A stretch of 64,000 nucleotides of DNA from Lachnospiraceae bacterium (GCA_022791635.1 JAAVZL010000013.1:1-64000); one strand, 5' to 3'. Shown: positions 35,919-46,034, numbered from the stretch's first letter. The notes: a model not told the origin generated them from the letters alone. Translations and numbers: made by a program.

Positions 35919-36332
35919 ATGACGGATAGCCAGAAATTAGATCTCATTTTGTCGGGACTGCAGGGCGTGAAGGATGATGTACAAGGTCTGAAAAGTCTAA
36001 AGAATGATGTACAAGTCTTAAAGGACGATATGCAAGGTCTAAGAGGTGAAGTGCAAGGTCTAAAGGGTGAAGTGCAAGGCCTAAAGGGTGATGTTCAGGT
36101 CATGAAGAGCGATATTCAAAAGCTGGACAGAAAAGTTGCCGGTATGGAAATGCATATTGAAAATGTGACTGACAAAAACATTACGTTTATTGCCGAAGGT
36201 CATCTGGATTTGAGCCGTAAGCTTGATGAAGCCTTAAAAGTTGAACAGCTGAAAGAGCTGTACTTCATTCGCACGAATATCGCATTAGACGAAATCCGTA
36301 AAATCAAAGAACGCCTGGATGAGACCGCATAG
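35919..36332 (+). CDS. Coiled-coil protein with heptad tandem repeats
   Basis: Soluble protein of 137 residues. Residues about 16-65 are five to seven copies of a seven-residue unit of the type VQGLKGE, coded by near-identical 21-base repeats (about 35985-36100), giving a long coiled coil. The C-terminal half (about 70-137) is helical with DLSRKLDEALKVEQLKELYF. Similar repeat proteins are frequent in Lachnospiraceae but have no known function. The repeat number is likely to vary between strains. An AAAGGAGG site precedes it. Confidence 0.75.
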   Translation: MTDSQKLDLILSGLQGVKDDVQGLKSLKNDVQVLKDDMQGLRGEVQGLKGEVQGLKGDVQVMKSDIQKLDRKVAGMEMHIENVTDKNITFIAEGHLDLSRKLDEALKVEQLKELYFIRTNIALDEIRKIKERLDETA

Positions 36333-36382
36333 GGGAGTCTGGGGGTATTACATATAGATAAAAGTTGAAGAAAACTATGAAG

Positions 36383-36415
36383 GATCTCCTTGCAAAAACT
36401 GCAGGGAGATCTTTT
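36383..36415 (+). terminator. Terminator after the coiled-coil gene
   Basis: GATCTCCTTGCA (36383-36394) pairs with TGCAGGGAGATC (36400-36411) with one G-U pair, followed by TTTT. It is 50 bases after the coiled-coil stop. Because it lies inside the upstream extension of the mutarotase frame, it argues against translation starting at 36365. Confidence 0.85.
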
Positions 36416-36607
36416 ATTTCTGCAAGCATACCCTTGTACACTGAGGGGAAGTCTGACGAGTATAGAAGCATGCCCCTTCCTTTAGAGCAATTGGAAAAGA
36501 AAGCCACTTCTTGGATTGCAAAAGATACGAAATTTATCTATAATAGAAAGGAGATCACATACGACAGAAACAGCTTCATACAAAGGAAGGAAAGGCGGGA
36601 GAGGAAT

Positions 36608-37654
36608 ATGAGCATTGAGGTAAAGGATTATGGAGTGACAGCAGACGGACAGCAGGTAAAGCAGTATATCATGACCAATAGGCAGGGAATGAAGGCGGTG
36701 CTGCTGAATTACGGGGCCGTGGTTACGGAGATTCATGTGCCGGATAAAGAAGGCGTGCTTCAAGATGTGGTCTGGGGCTATGACAGCGTTGCCGGCTATG
36801 AGGGAAACGGCACGGGATTTGGCTCACCCATCGGTCGGAATGCCAACCGGATCGGAGGAGCCCGGATTGAGATTGCCGGAAAGCAGTATGAGCTTCAGAA
36901 GAATAACGGAGAGAATAATCTTCATGGGGGACAGCCCGGCTACAACTGCCGTATGTGGAGGGGACTCATTGCAGACGACAACAAGGTGGAGTTTTCCCTG
37001 GAGAGTCCCGATGGAGATCAGGGCTTCCCGGGAAATGCGAAGGTGAAAATTTCCTACACCCTTACAGAGGAGAACGAGCTTCGCATTGCCTATGAGGCCT
37101 CGGCGGATCAGGATACCATCTTCAACCTGACCAATCACAGCTATTTCAACCTGGAAGGTCAGACATCCGACAATGTGCTGGAGCAGCAGGTGTGGATGGA
37201 TGCGGATGCCTTTACGCCTACGGACGACGGCCTCATTCCCACCGGAGAGATTCGCAGTGTACAGGGTACGCCTATGGATTTCAGAAGTTACCATGCCATC
37301 GGGGAGCGGATTGAAGAAGACTATGAGCCTTTGAAGCAGGCGGGAGGCTATGACCATAATTATGTATTGAACAATGAAGGAGGCTATGCGCTTTGCTGTA
37401 AGCTGAAATCCCTGAAAACGGGGATTGTGATGGAGGTTTACACGGATCTTCCCGGAATGCAGCTTTACAGCTCCAATTTCCTCGATAAGGAGGCCGGGGG
37501 AAAGAGCGGCAGAGTCTATGGAAGGCGCAGTGCGGTCTGCTTTGAGTCCCAGTACTTCCCGGATGCGGTTCACCATGAGAACTTTAAGAGCCCCATATGT
37601 CCGGCAGGGGAGACGTATCGCACGGTGACAGGCTATCGGTTTACGTTGGAATAA
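36608..37654 (+). CDS. galM: Aldose 1-epimerase (galactose mutarotase)
   Basis: Interconverts alpha and beta anomers of hexoses so that they can enter the Leloir or glycolytic routes. Residues: GRNANRIGGARI substrate loop, HGG near residue 108, NLTNHSYFNL with the catalytic His, and the base Glu in AVCFESQYFPDAVHH. From ATG 36608 the protein is 348 residues, the family norm, and GAGAGG lies just upstream. An open frame extends 81 codons further up but crosses a terminator. Glycerol kinase follows after 9 bp. Confidence 0.92.
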   Translation: MSIEVKDYGVTADGQQVKQYIMTNRQGMKAVLLNYGAVVTEIHVPDKEGVLQDVVWGYDSVAGYEGNGTGFGSPIGRNANRIGGARIEIAGKQYELQKNNGENNLHGGQPGYNCRMWRGLIADDNKVEFSLESPDGDQGFPGNAKVKISYTLTEENELRIAYEASADQDTIFNLTNHSYFNLEGQTSDNVLEQQVWMDADAFTPTDDGLIPTGEIRSVQGTPMDFRSYHAIGERIEEDYEPLKQAGGYDHNYVLNNEGGYALCCKLKSLKTGIVMEVYTDLPGMQLYSSNFLDKEAGGKSGRVYGRRSAVCFESQYFPDAVHHENFKSPICPAGETYRTVTGYRFTLE

Positions 37655-39160
<1,506 letters not shown>

Positions 39161-39209
39161 GGAATCCGGCTCTTGAAGAGAAAGGAAAAAGAAAAGGAGA
39201 GAAAACAAA

Positions 39210-39752
39210 ATGAAAGAATTAAAGGGAAGCAAAACAGAACAGAATCTCATGACCGCATTTGCGGGAGAGTCACAGGCAAGGAATAAGTATACATACTTTG
39301 CCTCCAAGGCCAAGAAGGACGGCTATGTGCAGATTGCAAAGATCTTTGAGGAGACGGCTGACAATGAGAAGGAGCATGCAAAGCTGTGGTTTAAGCTTTT
39401 GGAGGGCGGCAGCGTAAAGGATACGATCTCCAATCTGAAGGCAGCGGCGGAAGGGGAAAACTTTGAGTGGACCGACATGTATGCAGGCTTTGCCAAGGAG
39501 GCAAGAGAAGAGGGCTTTGAGGAGATTGCAGTCCTCTTTGAGGGGGTTGCGGCCATTGAGAAGGAGCATGAGGAGCGCTACCGCCAGCTTCTTGCAAGGG
39601 TTGAGGGCGAGATGGTATTCTCCAGAGAGGGCGATGTGATTTGGCAGTGCTCCAACTGCGGCCATATCTGTGTGGGAAAGAAGGCGCCAAAGGTTTGTCC
39701 CGTGTGTGCGCATCCTCAGGCTTACTTCCAGGTGAAGGCGGAAAATTATTAA
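39210..39752 (+). CDS. Rubrerythrin
   Basis: Non-haem di-iron peroxidase of 180 residues used by anaerobes against hydrogen peroxide. The four-helix di-iron domain carries E20 in [10 protein letters not shown] and the ExxH pairs in NEKEHAKL and IEKEHEER; the C-terminal rubredoxin domain has CSNCG and CPVC iron ligands. Single gene with a GGAGAG site and a terminator-like hairpin downstream. Confidence 0.96.
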   Translation: MKELKGSKTEQNLMTAFAGESQARNKYTYFASKAKKDGYVQIAKIFEETADNEKEHAKLWFKLLEGGSVKDTISNLKAAAEGENFEWTDMYAGFAKEAREEGFEEIAVLFEGVAAIEKEHEERYRQLLARVEGEMVFSREGDVIWQCSNCGHICVGKKAPKVCPVCAHPQAYFQVKAENY

Positions 39753-39785
39753 GATAGACGCGTTGGAAAATATGGGAAAAATGAA

Positions 39786-39824
39786 AATAATCCGTGCCGG
39801 AGAAAAGGACCGGTGCGGATTATT
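39786..39824 (+). terminator. Hairpin after rubrerythrin
   Basis: AATAATCCGTGCCGG (39786-39800) pairs with CCGGTGCGGATTATT (39810-39824) over 15 bp including two wobble pairs, followed by a short CTTG. It is probably the terminator of the rubrerythrin gene, and it lies just before the ribosome binding site of the next gene. Confidence 0.7.
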
Positions 39825-39847
39825 CTTGCAAAGGAGTGGTGATAGAA

Positions 39848-40552
39848 ATGTATGAAAGATGGCTTCAGGAGGAGATGAATTGGATTGGTGCCTACTGTAG
39901 CAAGATCCGCAGGCAGGCTCTCTGTATTACGGCGCCGCTGATTTTGGTGGGCTCAGCTGTATTAATCGGCGCTCTGACAGCCTTTGGCGGCGGCAGCGCG
40001 GCGGATTTTGGATACGGCGCTTTTAGCGGCTTTGTGGTGGGAGCGCTGATCTGCGGGATTTATCTTATGGTTCTTCTGCCGGCACTTCGTCCGAAGCGGT
40101 ATGGGAAAAAGATCGATCGCTGTGTGAGAGGGCTTTCTTTGAGTGAAGGGGAGAAGGAAGAGCTGGCCCGGGAGATGCTGGAGGCGGATGAAGGGCATCG
40201 GATTTCTTATACCATTACAGGGCCTGGGGCGAAGGGGACGCCGGGGCGGTTCGTTTTGACGCCTCATTTTGCTTTTTTGGAGGGAAGCTATCCCTATGCC
40301 ATTCTTGTTCGATTGTCGGATCTTGCAGTCATTCGCAGGAGCCAGGAACAAAAGACGGCCACAGAGCACAGAGCCAAGTCTAAGACGATTTACCGGTTTA
40401 CGCTGTATACTATTGGATTTTACCGGAAGGATCGGTTTCAGAGAGGGCTTACGGACAAGGATTTGCCGGATGAGTCTTTCGGGTTTTTCGATGTTCACAT
40501 TCGGGAGCGAGTCATGGAGCTTCTGGCGGGGACTGGGATTCGTCTGGAATAG
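39848..40552 (+). CDS. Two-TM membrane protein, unknown function
   Basis: Protein of 234 residues with hydrophobic segments near residues 25-45 and 55-80, followed by a soluble domain of about 150 residues rich in basic and beta-strand-forming segments (GRFVLTPHFAFLEG, YRFTLYTIGFYRK). This layout resembles PH-like membrane proteins of unknown role. ATG 39848 has an AAGGAG site 11 bases upstream; an upstream in-frame ATG would place the start inside the hairpin. Confidence 0.6.
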   Translation: MYERWLQEEMNWIGAYCSKIRRQALCITAPLILVGSAVLIGALTAFGGGSAADFGYGAFSGFVVGALICGIYLMVLLPALRPKRYGKKIDRCVRGLSLSEGEKEELAREMLEADEGHRISYTITGPGAKGTPGRFVLTPHFAFLEGSYPYAILVRLSDLAVIRRSQEQKTATEHRAKSKTIYRFTLYTIGFYRKDRFQRGLTDKDLPDESFGFFDVHIRERVMELLAGTGIRLE

Positions 40553-40645
40553 TGGCCGAAATTCGATTGGATCACACGTTGACATATATTTCTGAAAAGG
40601 CTATAATTGGTGTGTGTCGAATAATAGCCGAAGAGGAGGCGGAGT

Positions 40646-41866
40646 ATGGATGATATTAAGCGTGATCTGGAGGAGCAAATTCCGGTTTTGTCAGAGAAGT
40701 ACCCTTGTGTGCTGGTGATCGGGCCCAGACAGGCGGGGAAGACTACCCTGCTTAAGAGGCTGATGGGGGAAAACAGAAGCTATGTGAATCTGGAGGATTA
40801 TGAGGAGCGGCGGATGGCCAAAACGGATCCGGTCTTGTTTTTGCAGATGCATGCCCTTCCGATTTACATTGATGAGATCCAGTATGCACCGGAGCTTTTG
40901 GTGTATCTTAAGATTGCGGTGGATAATGGAGCGGGTCCCGGGACCTTCTGGCTGGCTTCTTCTCAGAACTTTCCGGAGCTTACGGCTCTCTGTGAGTCTT
41001 CGGCTAAGGGTGTTGCCGTATGCCGGTTGTCTTTTTTGTCTCAGCATGAGATGTATGGGAGGGGAAAGCAGACGCCTTTTTCGGTGCATCTTAACGGGCT
41101 GGTTCAGAGAAAGCAGAATCACAAGGCTGCGGATCTGGGGGAGATGTATGAGCGTATCTGGAGGGGCTCCATGCCAAAGCAGAGCAATGGCGGCTCTGAG
41201 GATTGGGCTGCGTTTTATAATTCCTATCTGCAGAGCTATATAGAGCGGGATGCAGGGGAGCTGGTGAGTCTGTCGGATAAGATGCAGTTCCGGGATTTTA
41301 TTCGTGCTGCGGCATGTCGTACGGGGCAGATGCTGAACCTGCATCAGATTGCCCAGGAGGTGGGGATTTCCGATGATACGGCCCGCAGATGGCTTGTGGT
41401 GCTGGAGCGCACGCATTTGATTTTCTGCCTTTATCCCTATCAGGACGAGAAGCTTAGGCGGGCGATTAAGGCGCCGAAGCTTTACTTTGCGGATACGGGG
41501 CTTGTGGCCTATCTTACCCGGTATGGCTCGCCGGAGATTCTTATGAACGGGGCTTTGAGCGGCAGTATTTTGGAAAATTATGCGGTGGGGGAGATTGTCA
41601 AATCTTATGCTTTGAGTAGGGATTGTAGGTTTTGGTATTATCGGGATAAGGAGGGGAAGGAGATCGATCTCATTTTGGAGCGGGAGGGGTGGCTGTGTCC
41701 GCTGGAGGTGAAGCGGTCTGCCAATCCGGAGCAGAAGTGTACCAGGGTGTTTTCGATTCTTGATAAGGCTTCTCTTCCTCGGGAGAGAGGGGCGGTGCTT
41801 TGCCTTCGGGGGGAGTTGGCGGCGTTTAATAGCAATGATTTGATGGTTCCGGTTTGGATGATTTGA
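40646..41866 (+). CDS. AAA-type ATPase with DUF4143 domain
   Basis: ATP-binding protein of 406 residues. The N-terminal AAA_14 domain has Walker A GPRQAGKTTLLK (about 28-39) and a Walker B-like PIYIDEIQYAP; a middle winged HTH-like part has ISDDTARRWLVVLE; the C-terminal DUF4143 region includes ENYAVGEIVKSY and a PD-(D/E)xK nuclease-like core EIDLILEREGWLCPLEVK. Such proteins are abundant and often mobile in anaerobes; function is unresolved. Start after GAGGAGG. Confidence 0.88.
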   Translation: MDDIKRDLEEQIPVLSEKYPCVLVIGPRQAGKTTLLKRLMGENRSYVNLEDYEERRMAKTDPVLFLQMHALPIYIDEIQYAPELLVYLKIAVDNGAGPGTFWLASSQNFPELTALCESSAKGVAVCRLSFLSQHEMYGRGKQTPFSVHLNGLVQRKQNHKAADLGEMYERIWRGSMPKQSNGGSEDWAAFYNSYLQSYIERDAGELVSLSDKMQFRDFIRAAACRTGQMLNLHQIAQEVGISDDTARRWLVVLERTHLIFCLYPYQDEKLRRAIKAPKLYFADTGLVAYLTRYGSPEILMNGALSGSILENYAVGEIVKSYALSRDCRFWYYRDKEGKEIDLILEREGWLCPLEVKRSANPEQKCTRVFSILDKASLPRERGAVLCLRGELAAFNSNDLMVPVWMI

Positions 41867-41889
41867 ATGAGATGGGCCGGCACACTGGA

Positions 41890-42774
41890 TTATGGGAGGA
41901 GCGTTTTCCAGAGGAGTTGATTGTCTTTGAAGAAGGTCTCCAGGCGGTGGGTGTCTTTGAGCCATGACAGGTAGGAGCGGACGGTGCTTCCTACTAGGAC
42001 GTATTGTTCGAAGGTCATTTGTAGATTGTAGTCTGTGAATAGGCGTTGCAGGATGGTTTCAAAGGTGAGGGGGGTCTGGCATATGTGGGTGATTTTTTCG
42101 GCTGTCTCCAGGACTTTGTCGATGTTGTATTGGGCCAGGGGGGCGATGTGTTCGACTGCCTCTGCGTGGGCGGGGACGAACATGGCGGCTTCCATGGTTT
42201 TTACCTGTTCTAGGGTGTTGAGGTAAGCGGCGACGTCGTAGAGAAAGGTGATTTGGTATTTGTCGAGGGTTTCTTTGCTGGAGAGGCAGTCGGCCAGGTA
42301 GACGACGTGGTCTGGGGTGCGAAAGCCTGTCATGTCGAGGAAGTGGCCGGGTAGGGGGATTAGGGAAAAGCCCTGGGGCAGGCAGTCGGCGGTAAGCTCT
42401 TCTGCATTGCTTTCCTGGGCCATGAGAAATTTGTGGCGCAGGTCTTTGCAGGGATATCCGCCGTACAGGAGGGAGGGCTCGAGAATGGGGTGTTTGGTGA
42501 AGGCTTGTTCTATGCCTGGGGCGTAGATGCTGCAGCCGGTCTGATTTTGGAGGTAGTGGTTGCCGCCGATGTGATCGGCGTTGGAGTGGGTGTTGTAGAT
42601 GGCTTTGAGCTTCCAGTGGTTGGCGTCCAGAAGCTTTCGGATCTTTCGGCCGGCGTCTTTGTCGTTTCCGCTGTCAATTAGGCAGACGTTTTCTTCGTCA
42701 AGTCTTACAAGGCCTATACGGGCAGGGCTTTGGATGTAGTAGCTTTGGTCGGTTATCGGAATTAATTCGTACAT
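41890..42774 (-). CDS. MBL-fold metallohydrolase
   Basis: Metallo-beta-lactamase-fold hydrolase of 294 residues with THSNADHIGG (about 62-71) as the metal-binding motif (Ser-Asn in place of the usual x-x), PLPGHFLDMTGF supplying the next His, and YLADCL with the bridging Asp. The C-terminal third is helical. Substrate unknown; glyoxalase II-like or arylsulfatase-like relatives exist. A GAGGA site precedes the start at 42774. Confidence 0.87.
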   Translation of the reverse strand: MYELIPITDQSYYIQSPARIGLVRLDEENVCLIDSGNDKDAGRKIRKLLDANHWKLKAIYNTHSNADHIGGNHYLQNQTGCSIYAPGIEQAFTKHPILEPSLLYGGYPCKDLRHKFLMAQESNAEELTADCLPQGFSLIPLPGHFLDMTGFRTPDHVVYLADCLSSKETLDKYQITFLYDVAAYLNTLEQVKTMEAAMFVPAHAEAVEHIAPLAQYNIDKVLETAEKITHICQTPLTFETILQRLFTDYNLQMTFEQYVLVGSTVRSYLSWLKDTHRLETFFKDNQLLWKTLLP

Positions 42775-42922
42775 AGGTGTTCCTCTTTTCTTTAAAGTTT
42801 AGCTTGCTTTGATTTACTATAGCACAGAGTGCTTCGGGGTGCAATTGTGGTGATTGCGTTACTGGTCATGGAGTGAGCGGTAAGGTGGTTGTAGTTGTTT
42901 TACTCGGTTTTGGAAAATTTTC

Positions 42923-42972
42923 TTGCATTTTTTTCGATATAGTGTTATAAATATAACTGTTATATTTATAAC
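42923..42972 (+). promoter_or_regulatory. Promoter and MarR operator
   Basis: TTGCAT (42923-42928), a 17-base spacer and TATAAA (42946-42951) form a promoter. A perfect inverted repeat GTTATAAATATAA (42944-42956) / TTATATTTATAAC (42960-42972) covers the -10 box and start site. This is the classic arrangement for MarR autorepression of the gene at 43027. Confidence 0.8.
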
Positions 42973-43026
42973 TTATTGGAGAGGAAGATGGGGTGAGAGA
43001 GAGATTGGGGAAGGGGGATCATTGGT

Positions 43027-43464
43027 ATGGAGAGAGGATTGTACCTGGCTTGTGTAATTCATTTTAAGAAATTTTATGATCTATCTTTTAAGGAGCAGGC
43101 GAAGAGGTATGAGCTTCAGATGATTGATATTCATATCCTTTTGTTTTTGAAGAATAATCCTTCGCTTAATACGGCCAGGGATATTGTGGCGTGCAGAGGC
43201 CTGTCAAAGTCGAATGTTTCCAATGCTTTGGAAAAGCTGCGGAGGAGGGGCTTGATGAGGCTTGAGGAGGATTCGGAAAATAGGAGGATTCAGCGGATTT
43301 TTCTTATGCCAGAGGGGGAGGCGATGGCGCTTTCGCTTAGGGAGACGCAGACGGGGTGCTTTGAACGGATGCTGGAGGGATTTTCCAGGGAGGAGCGGGA
43401 CGAGATGGACCGCAGCTTCCGGCGGATTGAGGCCAATGTGACGGCAGCTTTAAGAGAGCTTTAG
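43027..43464 (+). CDS. MarR-family transcriptional regulator
   Basis: Winged-helix regulator of 145 residues. The recognition region CRGLSKSNVSNALEKLRRRGLMRLEEDSENRRIQRIFL (about 58-96) contains the HTH and wing with the conserved Asp/Arg pair. It is 12 bp upstream of a TSUP exporter gene and probably represses both through the palindrome at 42944. Ligand unknown. Confidence 0.92.
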   Translation: MERGLYLACVIHFKKFYDLSFKEQAKRYELQMIDIHILLFLKNNPSLNTARDIVACRGLSKSNVSNALEKLRRRGLMRLEEDSENRRIQRIFLMPEGEAMALSLRETQTGCFERMLEGFSREERDEMDRSFRRIEANVTAALREL

Positions 43465-43476
43465 GAGGTAGGATCT

Positions 43477-44244
43477 ATGCTTTTCAAGATTTTTGTCTGT
43501 TTTTTTGCAGGCATGGGAGCGGGGCTGGGGACGGGCTTTGCGGGTATGAGCGCGGCGGCGGCCATCAGTCCTATGCTGATTACTTTTCTTGGCATGGAGG
43601 CTTATCAGGCGGTGGGAATTGCGCTTGCCAGTGATGTGCTTGCCAGTGCCGTGTCGGCCTGGACTTATGGAAGGAATAAAAATCTGGATATTAAAAACGG
43701 GGCTGTGATGATGGCGGCGGTTTTATGTTTTACGCTGGTGGGGAGTTATGTATCCAGCTTTGTGCCGAACCGGACGATGGGCGGGTTTTCGATGTTTATG
43801 ACTTTGATGATGGGAATTAAGTTTATCGTTCGGCCGGTGATGACCACTAAGGAGAGCAGTCAAAAGAGCGATGCCGGGAAGCGCCTTGTCCGGTCGGTGC
43901 TTAGTGGAAGCCTGGTAGGTTTTATCTGCGGTTTTGTGGGGGCGGGAGGCGGCATGATGATGCTTCTGGTGCTTACCAGCCTTCTGGGCTATGATCTGAA
44001 AACGGCAGTGGGAACCAGTGTTTTTATTATGACCTTTACGGCTTTTACCGGCTCTGTGAGTCACTTTGCCATTGGAGGGGTGGGGGATGTGAGCTGCCTG
44101 GTGCTCTGTGTGCTCAGTACTCTTATCTGGGCCAGGGTTGCCGCCCGCTTTGCCAACAGGACAGAGCCGGCTGTGCTCAATCGGGCTACTGGTGTGGTGC
44201 TTACGATCCTTGGAGTTGTGATGGTGGCCTTCCATTACTTTTAA
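43477..44244 (+). CDS. TSUP-family exporter (TauE/SafE)
   Basis: Membrane protein of 255 residues with seven to eight hydrophobic segments and two family repeats (GTGFAGMSAAAAISPML; GFICGFVGAGGGMMMLLVL). The family moves sulfur-containing or organic anions such as sulfite, sulfoacetate or taurine-derived compounds. It is co-transcribed with the MarR gene (AGGAGG site within its 12-bp gap), so export is probably induced by the substrate. Confidence 0.9.
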   Translation: MLFKIFVCFFAGMGAGLGTGFAGMSAAAAISPMLITFLGMEAYQAVGIALASDVLASAVSAWTYGRNKNLDIKNGAVMMAAVLCFTLVGSYVSSFVPNRTMGGFSMFMTLMMGIKFIVRPVMTTKESSQKSDAGKRLVRSVLSGSLVGFICGFVGAGGGMMMLLVLTSLLGYDLKTAVGTSVFIMTFTAFTGSVSHFAIGGVGDVSCLVLCVLSTLIWARVAARFANRTEPAVLNRATGVVLTILGVVMVAFHYF

Positions 44245-44341
44245 GTCAAAGCGGGACTGCATATTATACTTCCGGGGCTTTTGCCGATAATATAGTATAC
44301 GGAATGATTGTTGTATTTATGGCTTAGAGGAGGGGACAAAC

Positions 44342-45040
44342 ATGCAGGGAATCAACAGTGTCAAGATGTCGGGAATTCAGAGCGGACAGCTTAAGATATC
44401 GCCTATGCAGGATGCGGTGACCAAGAGGCTTCAGAGTCAGATCGAGGAGGTTCAGCGGCAGATTCAGAATGTTGCCGCTGATGAGAATATGACCATGGAG
44501 CAGAAGCAGAAAAAGAAGCAGGAGCTGCAGGATAAAATGATGGATCTTCAGGATCAGCTTCAGCAGCATTTGGCAGAACAGCGTCGGGAGGAGCAGGAGG
44601 AGCGGACGATGGCTTCGGAGCAAAAGCCTTATGACGAGACGGGGATGGAGACAGTGATTTCTTCCGATGCGGCTATGCAGCATGCCAGGACCCAGGAGGC
44701 GACAGCGGACCGGATGGAGAATCGGGCGACAGTGCTGAAAAGTGAGATGGACTTGGACGCGGGACGCAATCAGGGGCCTATGAAGAGTAAGGAGACGGAG
44801 CTTATGAAGGCGGAGCAGGGAGCGAAAAACGCTCGTTCCAGTCAGATGGAGATTTTGGGAAAGACCAATCAGAACTTGGCAGATGCGGCAAAGGCGGAGC
44901 AGGATCCGGAGGAGACAAGGGAAGAGAAAGAGGAGAAGGAAGCTAAGGAGAATGCGAAAAGAGGGGTGCCTTTGATGTATACCAGTGAAGGGAGACCGGT
45001 GACGGAGGAAGAGGAGGCACATATTACGGTTCGGGCTTGA
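44342..45040 (+). CDS. FlxA-like coiled-coil protein
   Basis: Soluble, highly charged protein of 232 residues. Residues about 25-85 form a coiled coil (RLQSQIEEVQRQIQNVAADE... KQKKKQELQDKMMDLQDQL) like the FlxA-like family. The C-terminal part is Glu/Lys-rich and ends in TSEGRPVTEEEEAHITVRA. Proteins of this type occur in many Lachnospiraceae; function is unknown. AGAGGAGGGG precedes the start. Confidence 0.7.
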   Translation: MQGINSVKMSGIQSGQLKISPMQDAVTKRLQSQIEEVQRQIQNVAADENMTMEQKQKKKQELQDKMMDLQDQLQQHLAEQRREEQEERTMASEQKPYDETGMETVISSDAAMQHARTQEATADRMENRATVLKSEMDLDAGRNQGPMKSKETELMKAEQGAKNARSSQMEILGKTNQNLADAAKAEQDPEETREEKEEKEAKENAKRGVPLMYTSEGRPVTEEEEAHITVRA

Positions 45041-45152
45041 CACTGTGCGGAGTGAGTGGCGATCCTGCGGTGGAAGGAATGTAGGGAATATGGATAGGAA
45101 AACGGGCTTTGTGCGGTGTGCGTATAGGGCCTGTTTTTTTGTGCTTACCGGT

Positions 45153-45221
45153 ATCTTGGTCAATGTCCGTCCATATCAGACAGCCTGTACGAGAACCGTC
45201 CGAACACGGATATGGAAAAGT
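45153..45221. repeat. Palindromic repeat family, half copy C
   Basis: TTGGTCAATGTCCGTCC, then CATATCAGACAGCCTGTACG, AGAACCGTCCGAACACGG and ATATGGAAAAG match one arm of copies A and B. The first part follows the left-arm version and the last part the right-arm version, as if recombined. The matching partner arm is not seen to the left, so only half an element remains. It lies between the FlxA-like gene and cotJA. Confidence 0.75.
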
Positions 45222-45255
45222 CTGCTCCCCCCTTCTCTCTCGCTCTCTTCTTTTC

Positions 45256-45282
45256 ACCTATTTTTCCCCATCACATAAGATA
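45256..45282 (+). promoter_or_regulatory. Mother-cell sporulation promoter of cotJ
   Basis: AC (45256-45257), a 16-base spacer and CATAAGATA (45274-45282) match the AC-N16-CATANNNTA consensus of the mother-cell sigma factors (sigma-K; sigma-E is close). It lies 31 bases before cotJA. In Bacillus subtilis cotJ is sigma-E-dependent, so one of these factors probably drives it here. Confidence 0.6.
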
Positions 45283-45312
45283 AATGGAGATAAAATATGA
45301 AAGGAGCCTTTT

Positions 45313-45519
45313 ATGGCAGACTGTAATATGCAATCCATGCAAAGGCCAAGGCCGGGGAGCTGCTCTAAGGATCCGCTCTTTGGACTTTCGCTGGCAATCG
45401 CCTATGTGCCATGGCAGCACTGGAATCAAACCTATCATTTGGATAAAGCAATGAAAGCCGGAACCATTTTTCCAGAGCTTGATAAACCCTTCCTTGGAAA
45501 GCGAGGTGCGTGTAGATGA
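45313..45519 (+). CDS. cotJA: Spore coat protein CotJA
   Basis: Small coat protein of 68 residues with the CotJA core LSLAIAYVPWQHWNQTYHLDKAMKAGTIFPELDKPFLG. It belongs to the inner coat layer assembled by the mother cell and is needed together with CotJC. An AAAGGAG site precedes it and it overlaps cotJB by 4 bp. Confidence 0.93.
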   Translation: MADCNMQSMQRPRPGSCSKDPLFGLSLAIAYVPWQHWNQTYHLDKAMKAGTIFPELDKPFLGKRGACR

Positions 45520-46013
45520 TGAATCATGGAGCCTTTGGACAATTTCAGCGCGGAAATTCCAATAACCAGGGAAGGGGGGCTTCCTCCTGCAATCCGCAGT
45601 CCCGGCCTGTGCCGCCCTGTAATCAGGCGCCGCCTTGCCCGCCGCCCTGCAATCCACAGCCTCGGCCTACGCCTCCCTGTAATTCACAGCCCCGGCCTAC
45701 GCCTCCGTGTAATACACCTCAGGGTCGTCCACCTCAGAGGCCGGTAGGACCTTCTTGTCCCTGCAATGAGATGAATCGGGAACAGCTGCTGCACTGGATT
45801 TCGCTGACCAAATTTGCCTGCGTAGACGCAAATCTCTATCTGGATACGCATCCCTGGGATTTGGAGGCCATCCGGTATTTCCAGGAGCATATGCGGCTCT
45901 ACAATGAGGCAATGAAGGAATATGCAAAATCCTACGGCCCGCTGACACTGACTCATGCTCATCACTGCGATTCCTATTGGGATTGGGTGAATCAGCCGTG
46001 GCCATGGCAATAG
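45516..46013 (+). CDS. cotJB: Spore coat protein CotJB with Pro/Cys-rich extension
   Basis: Coat protein of 165 residues. The C-terminal half (about 85-165, NREQLLHWISLTKFACVDANLYLDTHPWD...) is CotJB. The N-terminal half is an added low-complexity region built from repeats of the type PPCNxQPRPT with about nine Cys residues, absent from the roughly 87-residue Bacillus protein. The extension may cross-link in the coat through disulfides. The start uses the ATGA overlap with cotJA. Confidence 0.9.
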   Translation: MMNHGAFGQFQRGNSNNQGRGASSCNPQSRPVPPCNQAPPCPPPCNPQPRPTPPCNSQPRPTPPCNTPQGRPPQRPVGPSCPCNEMNREQLLHWISLTKFACVDANLYLDTHPWDLEAIRYFQEHMRLYNEAMKEYAKSYGPLTLTHAHHCDSYWDWVNQPWPWQ

Positions 46014-46034
46014 AAAGGAGGGAAAGGTTCAGGT

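Noticed and set aside
35985..36103. Short direct repeats that could suggest a CRISPR array.
   Set aside because: The repeats are contiguous 21-base units in frame within a coding region, with no unique spacers and no cas genes nearby.
36365..36607. An 81-codon upstream extension of the galactose mutarotase frame.
   Set aside because: It crosses a Rho-independent terminator, has no family similarity, and ATG 36608 has a good ribosome binding site and gives the normal length.
40691..41965. A 424-codon minus-strand frame.
   Set aside because: Antisense to the DUF4143 ATPase; Pro/His/Arg-rich and without domains.
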